A stretch of 13,311 bases of DNA, from assembly GCA_905211955.1 (NCBI GenBank), contig CAJMCT010000021.1, forward strand, positions 1 to 13,311, given 5' to 3'. This document shows, in pieces, positions 5,045-11,620 of this stretch. The position numbers and the translations under genes are program-made. This DNA comes from an uncultured Eubacteriales bacterium (GTDB lineage Bacteria; Bacillota; Clostridia; Christensenellales; Borkfalkiaceae). The notes beneath the pieces were generated by a model that was given only the letters and a program-made list of their open reading frames with translations, made no database searches and had not been told where the DNA came from. Position 1 is the first letter of the stretch; each line of letters starts with the position of its first letter.

Positions 5045-5865
5045 CGTATTTCAATTTTCTCATTAAACCCAAACTTTTCAATCGCTTTTTGAATTCTCGG
5101 AATTGTAACCTTTCTACAAATATTGCTTTCATTATTAGTTATAAGTATAAATTTTCTATTACCACCGTCTTCTTTGTTTAAGTCCATTGTTGCATGTCCC
5201 GTTGTACCGCTACCCGCAAAGAAATCAAGCACGATGGAATCTTTATCCGTTGCTGCACGAATAAACTCTTTAATAAGTTTTACGGGCTTTGGCGTTGAGA
5301 AAATTGTTCTATCTCCTAAAAGCAATTCAAGTTCGTCTTTTGCAGAAGAAGTTGTTCCCAAATCATCTATAACCGTTTCAAGTGGCTTTTCAATTTCCAC
5401 ATACTCTTTGTCGTTCCAAATAGGCTGTTTGATAAGGTTTAAGGTTGTGTTATCTCTATCCTTAAAACAAAGCAAAACATATTCGTGCGTTCTACGAATA
5501 CCACTTTCTAAAGGTTTCTCTTTACGGTTTTTGTCAAATCTTTCATTTGTCTTTTTCCAAACCATAGTAAGAATATTTTTCGCACCGAATATCTTACCGC
5601 AAAGCATCGTAAGTGAAAGTAATTCGTTTTCGTCTATATGAATAAACATAACACCATTGTTAGATAGCAATTTATATGCTACTTCTAAACGTGCTTGCAT
5701 AAAGTTTCCCCAACCGTTATCGTAGTTTCCGTCCTTATACTCGATATAATCTATCTCTGTATTATAAGGAGGATCAATCGGCATAACGTCAATTTTACCT
5801 TCATACGTAGACAACAAATTTTGCATTGCTATTAAGTTATCACTTTCAATAATTAGATTTTTCAA
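5041..5865 (-). CDS. Orphan beta-class DNA amino-methyltransferase (Mod-like)
   Basis: This 274-aa enzyme should transfer a methyl group from S-adenosylmethionine to adenine N6 or cytosine N4 in DNA. The catalytic motif IV is DPPYNT (31-36). The SAM-binding motif is DFFAGSGTTGHA (214-225). Having motif IV before motif I makes it beta class, as in type III Mod subunits, and SDNLIAMQNLL near the N-terminus also resembles Mod. It is much shorter than a typical Mod, and no Res or other endonuclease gene is in the window. I chose TTG (5863-5865), one base after the leucine-rich-repeat gene stop, with GGAGAG six to seven bases upstream. An earlier ATG (5910) would add 15 residues with no ribosome site and overlap the preceding gene by 44 bp. 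Confidence 0.88.
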   Translation of the reverse strand: MKNLIIESDNLIAMQNLLSTYEGKIDVMPIDPPYNTEIDYIEYKDGNYDNGWGNFMQARLEVAYKLLSNNGVMFIHIDENELLSLTMLCGKIFGAKNILTMVWKKTNERFDKNRKEKPLESGIRRTHEYVLLCFKDRDNTTLNLIKQPIWNDKEYVEIEKPLETVIDDLGTTSSAKDELELLLGDRTIFSTPKPVKLIKEFIRAATDKDSIVLDFFAGSGTTGHATMDLNKEDGGNRKFILITNNESNICRKVTIPRIQKAIEKFGFNEKIEIR

Positions 5866-5866
5866 T

Positions 5867-7531
5867 TTAATCTCTCCAAATAATTTCTGCCGGGCACTCG
5901 TTAAAAGCATTTTTATCTACAAACGTATTTTTGTTGATGCTTATCTTTTTTAAGTTTTTACAATAAGAGAACACCCATTCCCCTACGTACGTAACGCTAT
6001 CAGGTATGTAGATTTCTTTTAGCGACGTGCAGTTTGTAAAAGAACTTTTATCAATATAGGTAACACCGTTAAAGTCAATTTGCTCCAAATCTTTACAACC
6101 ACTAAATACGCCACGATTTATGTGAGTTACACTATCGGGAACTTTGAACGTTTTACCTACCGCACGGTTTGTAGCGCAAAGCATATGCGTTTTATTTTGG
6201 TCGTAAATTATACCGTTTTCGGCAAGGAACAATGAACTTTCGCTCTCTAAAAGAAGATTTTCTGCTCCTGCAAACGGATTGTAACCGATTCGATCAATGT
6301 TTTTTGTGATTACAATATTTTTAACGCCTTTACAATTCCAAAACGAATTTCGGCTAATAAGGGTAACCGTTTCGGGAATTACAAGTCTTTCAATTTTGCT
6401 ACCGTTAAGACAACATATAATAGTAGTTTTGAATTTGTTATAAATTACGCCGTTTTCAAAATGATAATACGGGCTTTTGTTTTCAACGTCTAATTTCGTA
6501 CAACCTGAAAACGGGTTGTTTTCAAAGCGAATAACGCTTTCGGGCACAACAATTTTCTCTAAATTATCGCAAGCGAAGAAACAATGCTTTCCAAGACAAG
6601 TAACGCCACTTGGAACAACAAATTCTTTATCCGTTTTGCTTATCGTATAGTGAATAAGATTTGTTTTATCTTGATTATATAAAACACCGTTTTCTAAAAC
6701 GAAATAAGGGCTTTCATTTATAATTTCAAGACTAGGGCATCCTGCAAATGGGTTATTACCCATAATCCAAACTTCACTTGGAATATTAACTTTTTTAAGG
6801 TTTGTGCAGTAGTAAAAGCAATCTCCCCCAAGCCTTTTTAATGACTTCGGCAAAATAATTTCTTCTACAAAAGTATTATTCCAAAACGCACTCGCACCGA
6901 TAGTCGTAATTCCTTCAGGAACTTTTACTACTTTTGATTTTCCTTTATACGTTATAATTTCATCTTCAAAAATTTCATAATCGACAATATCCGCCGTTTG
7001 CTCTATGACGACTTCTTTTGCTTTTTGAGGAATTATTGAATATAAAGAAACGTTTGGTTCAAACAAACCGTAATTATACACGTCGTTATCGACTTTTATA
7101 ATGTTTTTATATTCCAAAAGCCCACTAACTAGTCTTGATGTATATAAAATCACGTTGTTCTTATCGGGCTTAAAATTTTTAGTAGCCGATAAATAATCTT
7201 TACCCCATTGTTCACAGTAAATATCAATATTACCATTAAGAACAATATCCGGACAATTTTCTCTATCATCTAAAACGATATCTGTAGGCTTATACCCTTT
7301 AAGCAATAACCTATCAACACACTCTAAAATAACAAAATCTTTGTGCCTTTTTAAAAAGTTCAAATCTTCGCCAAGCACTTTGATTTTATTACCATAGTTC
7401 ACCATTTGTTTTTCGGCATCAATGATAATTTTATAACCGCTATACTCTTTAACGTGAACGTCAAGTTCGTTTTCAACAAAACGAAGCGCCCAATATAAAG
7501 CGGTATATTTCATATCCATACTAATAGCCAT
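5867..7531 (-). CDS. BspA-like leucine-rich-repeat protein without secretion signal
   Basis: This 554-aa protein has an N-terminal region of about 175 residues that I do not recognise. An LRR_5/BspA-type array from about 195 to the C-terminus follows, with repeated I-P-x-x-V and F-x-x-C-x-x-L patterns. A longer period is visible: NNPFAGCPSLEIINESPYF (259), NNPFSGCTKLDVENKSPYY (338) and YNPFAGAENLLLESESSLF (417) begin three tandem units of 78-79 residues. Each contains ENGV/I-x-YN/D...KT. No signal peptide, membrane anchor or sorting motif is present, so it is predicted cytoplasmic, unlike most BspA proteins. The start overlaps the kinase stop (TAATG). It probably serves as a protein-binding scaffold or recognition module; the function is unknown. 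Confidence 0.8.
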   Translation of the reverse strand: MAISMDMKYTALYWALRFVENELDVHVKEYSGYKIIIDAEKQMVNYGNKIKVLGEDLNFLKRHKDFVILECVDRLLLKGYKPTDIVLDDRENCPDIVLNGNIDIYCEQWGKDYLSATKNFKPDKNNVILYTSRLVSGLLEYKNIIKVDNDVYNYGLFEPNVSLYSIIPQKAKEVVIEQTADIVDYEIFEDEIITYKGKSKVVKVPEGITTIGASAFWNNTFVEEIILPKSLKRLGGDCFYYCTNLKKVNIPSEVWIMGNNPFAGCPSLEIINESPYFVLENGVLYNQDKTNLIHYTISKTDKEFVVPSGVTCLGKHCFFACDNLEKIVVPESVIRFENNPFSGCTKLDVENKSPYYHFENGVIYNKFKTTIICCLNGSKIERLVIPETVTLISRNSFWNCKGVKNIVITKNIDRIGYNPFAGAENLLLESESSLFLAENGIIYDQNKTHMLCATNRAVGKTFKVPDSVTHINRGVFSGCKDLEQIDFNGVTYIDKSSFTNCTSLKEIYIPDSVTYVGEWVFSYCKNLKKISINKNTFVDKNAFNECPAEIIWRD

Positions 7532-8106
7532 TACGCTCTACCTTCTATACGTTTCATAATGAGTTCTACCGTTTGATCGGGAGTAAGATTGCTTGTATCT
7601 ACCACCATATACGGCATTTTGTATTTTTCACAGAAGAAAACCATTTTTTCATACTTTTCTTTTGCTTTTTTTACTTTATCAAGGTCGCTATCGTGCTCAT
7701 CGCGACTTCTTAAACGATTAAAGATAGCCGTTTCATCAGCATATAAAATAACCGTTAAATCGGGACATCCAAGTTTTTTGACAAGCAAATCATAAACTTC
7801 GGTATTATCGTCCGTTCCACTCCAAGCGTAGTTGGAAAGGAAATGTCTGTCGGTAATAATATTTTCATCCTTGAACATAGTGTAAAGGTAAATATTTCCA
7901 AGCCCGTAAAACCACGAAGTAAATAATCTATCGGGATTAGCGTTTACCTTATCACGAATTCTAAAATAATTGTCAAATTCATCGTTTTCATCAAATAAGA
8001 AACGTAAATTTTTTTCTATAAACTTATATCCAAGACGTTCTGCTAATAGTTTACAAGTAGTTGTCTTGCCAACGCCGTCCATGCCTTCAATCGCAATATG
8101 TGCCAA
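7531..8106 (-). CDS. dTMP kinase-like / deoxynucleoside kinase P-loop protein
   Basis: This 191-aa protein belongs to the thymidylate kinase/deoxynucleoside kinase superfamily. Its Walker A motif is GMDGVGKT (8-15). The DRH motif (86-88, TDRHFLSNYAW) fits the substrate-binding Asp-Arg of dTMP kinases. The Arg-rich lid is RLRSRDEHDSD (131-141). It should phosphorylate a deoxynucleotide or nucleoside using ATP. Divergence from housekeeping Tmk suggests an accessory or phage-type enzyme. It starts at TTG (8104-8106), one base after the phosphoesterase stop, with GGGAGGG upstream. Position beside the class III ribonucleotide reductase supports a role in dNTP supply. The exact substrate (dTMP, dNMP or nucleoside) is not resolved. 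Confidence 0.82.
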   Translation of the reverse strand: MAHIAIEGMDGVGKTTTCKLLAERLGYKFIEKNLRFLFDENDEFDNYFRIRDKVNANPDRLFTSWFYGLGNIYLYTMFKDENIITDRHFLSNYAWSGTDDNTEVYDLLVKKLGCPDLTVILYADETAIFNRLRSRDEHDSDLDKVKKAKEKYEKMVFFCEKYKMPYMVVDTSNLTPDQTVELIMKRIEGRA

Positions 8107-8107
8107 C

Positions 8108-8659
8108 TCAGTTTACCCTCCCAATTTTTTTAATTAAATCTTGTTTGCCTTCTTTTTCTATTAATTCATCAAGCGTCTTTGGCTCAAAATCGTTTACATC
8201 CATACAAACGTTAAATGCAAGTTTATCTGCAAAATATTCTTTCATCCCTGCAATTTTTTTATTATGAACGTGACCATATAAGTGAATAGTTCCGATATCC
8301 CTACCATTCCAATCCATAATTGGATAATGAAACATAACAATATTATTATCAGAATACAAGACATTTTCAGCGCAAAGTTCTATCTTTGTTTCGCTCGCAA
8401 TTAATTTTCTTACAGGATAATCGTGATTACCTAAAATTAGATGTATTTTACCATTTAGCCTATTAAGCAAATCTTTATCAAAGTGTTCTGGGCTAACAAT
8501 ATCTCCTAAAATCCAAACCGTATCGCTATTAGAAACTTTTTTATTCCATTTATCAACAATGTATTCGTCCATTTCTTTAACGTTTGAAAATGGTCTATCA
8601 CATAGTTTCATTATTCGTTCGTCGCTAAAATGTATATCACTTGTAAAAAACGTTGCCAA
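8108..8659 (-). CDS. Calcineurin-like metallophosphoesterase
   Basis: This 183-aa protein has all blocks of the calcineurin-like fold. These are SDIH with Asp8 and His10, GDI with Asp53, GNHD with Asn78 and His79, HYP with His111, and GHVH with His130 and His132. This is the complete two-metal site. Length and motif spacing match the small COG4186-type phosphohydrolases. The substrate is unknown; neighbours in nucleotide metabolism make a nucleotide or a cyclic nucleotide plausible, but DNA or RNA ends are also possible. It starts at TTG (8657-8659), one base after the NrdD stop, with AGGAGA ten bases upstream. It ends one base before the next TTG start. Confidence 0.9.
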   Translation of the reverse strand: MATFFTSDIHFSDERIMKLCDRPFSNVKEMDEYIVDKWNKKVSNSDTVWILGDIVSPEHFDKDLLNRLNGKIHLILGNHDYPVRKLIASETKIELCAENVLYSDNNIVMFHYPIMDWNGRDIGTIHLYGHVHNKKIAGMKEYFADKLAFNVCMDVNDFEPKTLDELIEKEGKQDLIKKIGRVN

Positions 8660-8660
8660 C

Positions 8661-10352
8661 TTAGTTTGCTCTCCTATTTTTCTCTTCGTTCTTTTTACCT
8701 TTAGTAAATCCGTCTAAAATCTCCAAATAGCCACTTACACGACGAATTCTCGTAATATCTTTACTTTTACAAACGGGGCATTCGTCAAAAACCCCGCTTG
8801 CGCCGCACTCGTTACAAACGTCTTTAGGAAAGTTAAACCCTAAATAGTGAACACCTGATTTTATTGCGTGTTCAACGTATTCAAGTAAGCCTTCGTCATT
8901 CCCAAGTGGAGCTTCACCGAGTTCTACATAGGTAATGCATCCACCATTGCAAATATCGTGGAATAGTCCTTCTAATTGAATTTTCCTAAACGCCGATAAA
9001 TCGCTATCCACGTTGATATGGAAAGAATTTGTATAAAACTCTTTTTCAAAGATTTGCACGGACGGCGTAAATTCTGTTCTATCTATATCAATAAATCTAC
9101 CCGATATAAGTTCCCCACTCGTTGCTAAAAGTGAGAAATTGAGATTGTATTCTTTTCTTAAAAACTCGCAATAATCACGCATGTGTTTGACAAAACCCAG
9201 TGCTGAAACGTATACGTCCGCATTGTTATAATATCTTTCGCCCGTCAACAGTTCAAACGCTTCAGAAAGACCGATAAACCCAAGAGATAACGTTCCGTGA
9301 CGGAAAACTTGTCTAACGTCGTCAAAATTTTCTATCCAAAGATGATGTTTTTTGTTAATAGGAAAATCTTCAGGAAGACGTGAACAAACCTTTTCAAATC
9401 TATCAAGCAAAATATCCTTAGTAATTTTGGCAACGCTATCCCATTTATCAATGAACTTTGCAATTTTTTCATCAATAGAAAGTTTACCAAAATCCCTATC
9501 CACTTCTAAAGCAAGTCTAGGAAGATTGATTGAAATGTTGTCTATATTTCCACGACCAATAGAAGACTTTTCGCCAAACAAATCCGCCACCACTCTTGTT
9601 CTGCAACCCATAATGGCAAGCTTTTCTGCATCAACGTTTTTATTCGGCTCGCTGTCGCAAAGAACGTAAGTAGGTATCATCTTTTTAGCCGTACAAAGTA
9701 GAGATTTTTTAAGCAAATCGTGATTTTTATCTTTTTCAAAACGATTTACCCCACCTTTAACTTTGAAAATAATGTTTGGCTTAAAAATTAAATCCCCTGC
9801 CTTTTCAAACTCATCAATAAGCGTAAAAGCAATAAAGCGTGCAAATTCATTTTTAGCAAGACCGATATTAAGAGAAACATAATAAGACGTTTGCCCCATA
9901 CGGGTATGCGTTTCGCTACACCAAACGATTAAATTGTATATAACGTTTGCAATCGTGTTTTTATTATCTTCGTTAAAGGCAACGCCTAAATTTTCTAAAA
10001 TATAAGCAATTTCATTATCAAAGTTAGCGATTGCCATACCGCCCGATTGTTCGTTGCCAATATCGGTGAAAAGCTTCTTAATATATTCAAACGTAGCAAG
10101 GATTTTTCTTTGCTCTCTCATTCCATTAAAACGCTCGTAAGGAAAATCTTTTAATAAGTTAAAGGTAAGGCAATTATATGTTAATCCGTAAGCATCAAGG
10201 TCGTGGATATGAATATACCCTTTTTTATGAAGGTAACTCCACTCACTAGGAAGGCTATTTAGTATTTCTTCTTTTCTCTTTCTTTCGCCAACGTTATAAA
10301 CTTCGCCAACGTAACTATAACGATTTGCAGCGTTTTCATTACACTTTTGCAT
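8661..10352 (-). CDS. nrdD: Anaerobic (class III) ribonucleoside-triphosphate reductase
   Basis: This 563-aa glycyl-radical enzyme converts ribonucleoside triphosphates to deoxy forms without oxygen. Visible signatures are GYIHIHDLD (45-53), Cys61 (YNCLTF), the thiyl-radical cysteine Cys250 in MGCRTRV, and a four-cysteine zinc site, CNEC...CPVC (513, 516, 525, 528). The glycyl radical site is RRVSGYL, with Gly541. The usual RVCGYL cysteine is serine here. No N-terminal ATP-cone is present; the protein starts directly at the core, making it far shorter than the E. coli enzyme of about 712 aa. Overall activity is therefore probably not switched off by dATP in the usual way. The start overlaps the nrdG stop (TAATG) behind GGAGG. 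An accessory or phage-type paralogue is likely. Confidence 0.96.
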   Translation of the reverse strand: MQKCNENAANRYSYVGEVYNVGERKRKEEILNSLPSEWSYLHKKGYIHIHDLDAYGLTYNCLTFNLLKDFPYERFNGMREQRKILATFEYIKKLFTDIGNEQSGGMAIANFDNEIAYILENLGVAFNEDNKNTIANVIYNLIVWCSETHTRMGQTSYYVSLNIGLAKNEFARFIAFTLIDEFEKAGDLIFKPNIIFKVKGGVNRFEKDKNHDLLKKSLLCTAKKMIPTYVLCDSEPNKNVDAEKLAIMGCRTRVVADLFGEKSSIGRGNIDNISINLPRLALEVDRDFGKLSIDEKIAKFIDKWDSVAKITKDILLDRFEKVCSRLPEDFPINKKHHLWIENFDDVRQVFRHGTLSLGFIGLSEAFELLTGERYYNNADVYVSALGFVKHMRDYCEFLRKEYNLNFSLLATSGELISGRFIDIDRTEFTPSVQIFEKEFYTNSFHINVDSDLSAFRKIQLEGLFHDICNGGCITYVELGEAPLGNDEGLLEYVEHAIKSGVHYLGFNFPKDVCNECGASGVFDECPVCKSKDITRIRRVSGYLEILDGFTKGKKNEEKNRRAN

Positions 10353-10786
10353 TACTTAACCCTCCTAAATTCTTGATTTGTAGAACCAACGTAAGGTTTA
10401 ACGGTAGACTTTAACTCTTCATTAAATGAACCTGTTTTAATATAAGTAATATTATCTAAAAGTTCTTGCGGAACTTCTTCAAATTCATGTCCCGTATACA
10501 CAGCAATATCAAACCCTTCAAGTTTTTTCACTATATCAATAAGCGCATCTACTTGCATAAGAGGTTCTCCACCTGAAAAGGTTACTTTCTTGTTTACAAC
10601 TTCTTTTTCAAGAATAGTAACAAGTTCGTCAGTCGTCATTTCTGTTCCGTTTTTCATTTCCCAAGTAGAAGGATTTTGACAACCTTTACATCTTAAATCA
10701 CATCCTTGAAAAAATACAACTGTTCTTACGCCCGGACCATCCACAAGACTGCGATTAAATTTTATTGAATTAATATATACTACCAT
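10352..10786 (-). CDS. nrdG: Anaerobic ribonucleotide reductase activating protein (radical SAM)
   Basis: This 144-aa activase uses a [4Fe-4S] cluster and S-adenosylmethionine to make the glycyl radical on NrdD. The cluster ligands are Cys29, Cys33 and Cys36 in GCDLRCKGC, the NrdG-type CX3CX2C. The SAM-binding GGEP motif is VTFSGGEPL (68-76). DGPGVRTVVFFQGC before the cluster is typical of the family. Length is normal to slightly short. The ATG follows AGGAGG and overlaps the end of the upstream gene by 7 bp. It overlaps nrdD by 1 bp at its other end. The order nrdG before nrdD is the reverse of E. coli but puts both on one message. Confidence 0.95.
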   Translation of the reverse strand: MVVYINSIKFNRSLVDGPGVRTVVFFQGCDLRCKGCQNPSTWEMKNGTEMTTDELVTILEKEVVNKKVTFSGGEPLMQVDALIDIVKKLEGFDIAVYTGHEFEEVPQELLDNITYIKTGSFNEELKSTVKPYVGSTNQEFRRVK

Positions 10787-11211
10787 GCTATCGCCTCCTC
10801 GTAAAAATATTCTTTCAAAGCTCGTTTATGACTTTTTTCTTTGACGTTCGCTCTCTTCACCCTAAACTCTAACGATTCTTTCTTAGTCGTCTTTTTTGAA
10901 AATCTTGCAATGTTATATTCATCAAGCTCGATTCTTTCTTCAAAACCTTCTATGGCGCGCTGCTCTTGAACATTCTTACAATGCAAATATGGATCTGCAT
11001 CATTTTGTGCTTTTAATTTCATAAATTTATCAAAGTCAAGTTGTTCAATACTGTTAATAAAATCTTTATGGTGACGTTTTACACGACCAATCTCTCTTAC
11101 TTTACTTGCGGCCTCTTTTGCCGTTTCTGCATAGATTGCAAAGTTAATCCATACACAATGGAATTTACCTACGTGTCCGCATTTTGTTTTTACTGAAAAG
11201 TATTTTTTCAT
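10780..11211 (-). CDS. Unrecognised 143-aa basic protein, first gene of the nrd operon
   Basis: I do not recognise the family. The N-terminus MKKYFSVKTKCGHVGKFHC has two Cys and two His (Cys11, His13, His18, Cys19) that could bind a metal. RVKRHHKDFINSI (43-55) and DPYLHCKN (73-80) follow, and the C-terminal third is Lys/Arg-rich helix. I chose ATG 11211 because AGGAG lies ten bases upstream. A longer in-frame version to 11301 would read through the operator and promoter region and has no ribosome site. The protein overlaps nrdG by 7 bp and is the first gene after the shared operator, so it may be a regulator or RNA/DNA-binding partner of this operon. That role is inferred from position only. 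Confidence 0.75.
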   Translation of the reverse strand: MKKYFSVKTKCGHVGKFHCVWINFAIYAETAKEAASKVREIGRVKRHHKDFINSIEQLDFDKFMKLKAQNDADPYLHCKNVQEQRAIEGFEERIELDEYNIARFSKKTTKKESLEFRVKRANVKEKSHKRALKEYFYEEAIAW

Positions 11212-11244
11212 TTTGTTTTCGCTCCTTGTATTTTTCTTGACTAC

Positions 11245-11250
11245 ATTGTA
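11245..11250 (-). promoter_or_regulatory. Candidate -10 of the leftward nrd operon
   Basis: TACAAT on the minus strand lies 16 bp upstream of the AAGGAG ribosome site of the first gene. The 17-bp-spaced -35 would be TGTTAA, which is poor and touches the AGGACAA palindrome. That arrangement suits regulation at the -35, either by repression or by an activator that compensates for the weak hexamer. Confidence 0.45.
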
Positions 11251-11272
11251 CAAGAAACGAAAACTTTTTAAC

Positions 11273-11289
11273 AGGACAACTTTTGTCCT
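11273..11289. promoter_or_regulatory. Palindromic operator AGGACAA-CTT-TTGTCCT
   Basis: This is a perfect 7-bp inverted repeat with a 3-bp centre in the divergent region between the nrd operon and the XRE gene. It sits about 30 bp upstream of the leftward -10 and about 20 bp upstream of the rightward -35. The flanked form AACAGGACAACTTTTGTCC recurs at 4685-4703 with two differences. The obvious candidate binder is the adjacent XRE protein. Confidence 0.6.
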
Positions 11290-11307
11290 ATGATGAGCCA
11301 TTATACA

Positions 11308-11336
11308 TTGATTTTTTTATCTTTTTATGGTATAAT
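11308..11336 (+). promoter_or_regulatory. Extended -10 promoter of the XRE gene
   Basis: TTGATT (11308-11313) and TATAAT (11331-11336) are separated by 17 bp. A TGG precedes the -10, so TGnTATAAT is present. Transcription should begin near 11343. Confidence 0.82.
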
Positions 11337-11367
11337 TACTTTGTTCTTAATTGAAATCTCTGGAGCA

Positions 11368-11384
11368 TTGCTTCGGCTAAGCAA
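11368..11384 (+). promoter_or_regulatory. Leader hairpin next to the XRE ribosome site
   Basis: TTGCTT-CGGCT-AAGCAA forms a 6-bp hairpin in the 5' leader, ending directly beside AAAGGAGG (11383-11390). It could modulate access of the ribosome; it is too short to claim a riboswitch. Confidence 0.4.
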
Positions 11385-11398
11385 AGGAGGTCGATATT

Positions 11399-11620
11399 AT
11401 GGAACAAAATATCAAAGACCTTGGCTTAATTGCTGGGGCAAACTTAAAACGTCTTATCAAAAACTCAAAGTATAAAACTCAAGAAGAATTCGCTTTTGAA
11501 TTCTGCACCGACGTTCGTACCGTCGGAAGATGGGTGAACAAAGGTATTAAAAATCTTGATACTATACAGCAAATAGCAGCGTTTTTTGGTGTAGACGCTT
11601 TGGCGTTCTTCTCTGAATAA
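11399..11620 (+). CDS. XRE-family helix-turn-helix regulator
   Basis: This 73-aa protein is little more than one lambda-repressor-like HTH domain. LGLIAGANLKRLIKNSKYK (8-26) forms the first helix, then TQEEFAFEFCTDVRTVGRWV (27-46) gives the helix-turn-helix. IKNLDTIQQIAAFFGVD completes the fold. There is no ligand or protease domain. It is the only clear rightward gene in the window. It has a strong extended promoter, an AGGAGG site eight bases before the ATG, and its own terminator. It is divergent from the nrd operon, with a palindrome in between, so it probably regulates that operon and possibly itself. The direction of control is unknown. Confidence 0.88.
   Translation: MEQNIKDLGLIAGANLKRLIKNSKYKTQEEFAFEFCTDVRTVGRWVNKGIKNLDTIQQIAAFFGVDALAFFSE

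Noticed and set aside
5041..5865. Complete type III restriction-modification system
   Set aside because: The methyltransferase is too short for a full Mod and no helicase-nuclease Res gene is present in the window.
5866..5910. Upstream ATG for the methyltransferase (MLLTSARQ)
   Set aside because: No ribosome site, and it would overlap the LRR gene by 44 bp. The TTG at 5865 has GGAGAG and gives a compact junction.
7250..7262. GGACAATTTT inside the LRR gene as a third operator
   Set aside because: Only one half-site, within coding sequence, and no mirrored arm nearby.
10780..11301. Longer start for the 143-aa protein, beginning MAHHRTK
   Set aside because: The extension covers the operator palindrome and the -10 element, has no ribosome site, and the ATG at 11211 has AGGAG at good spacing.
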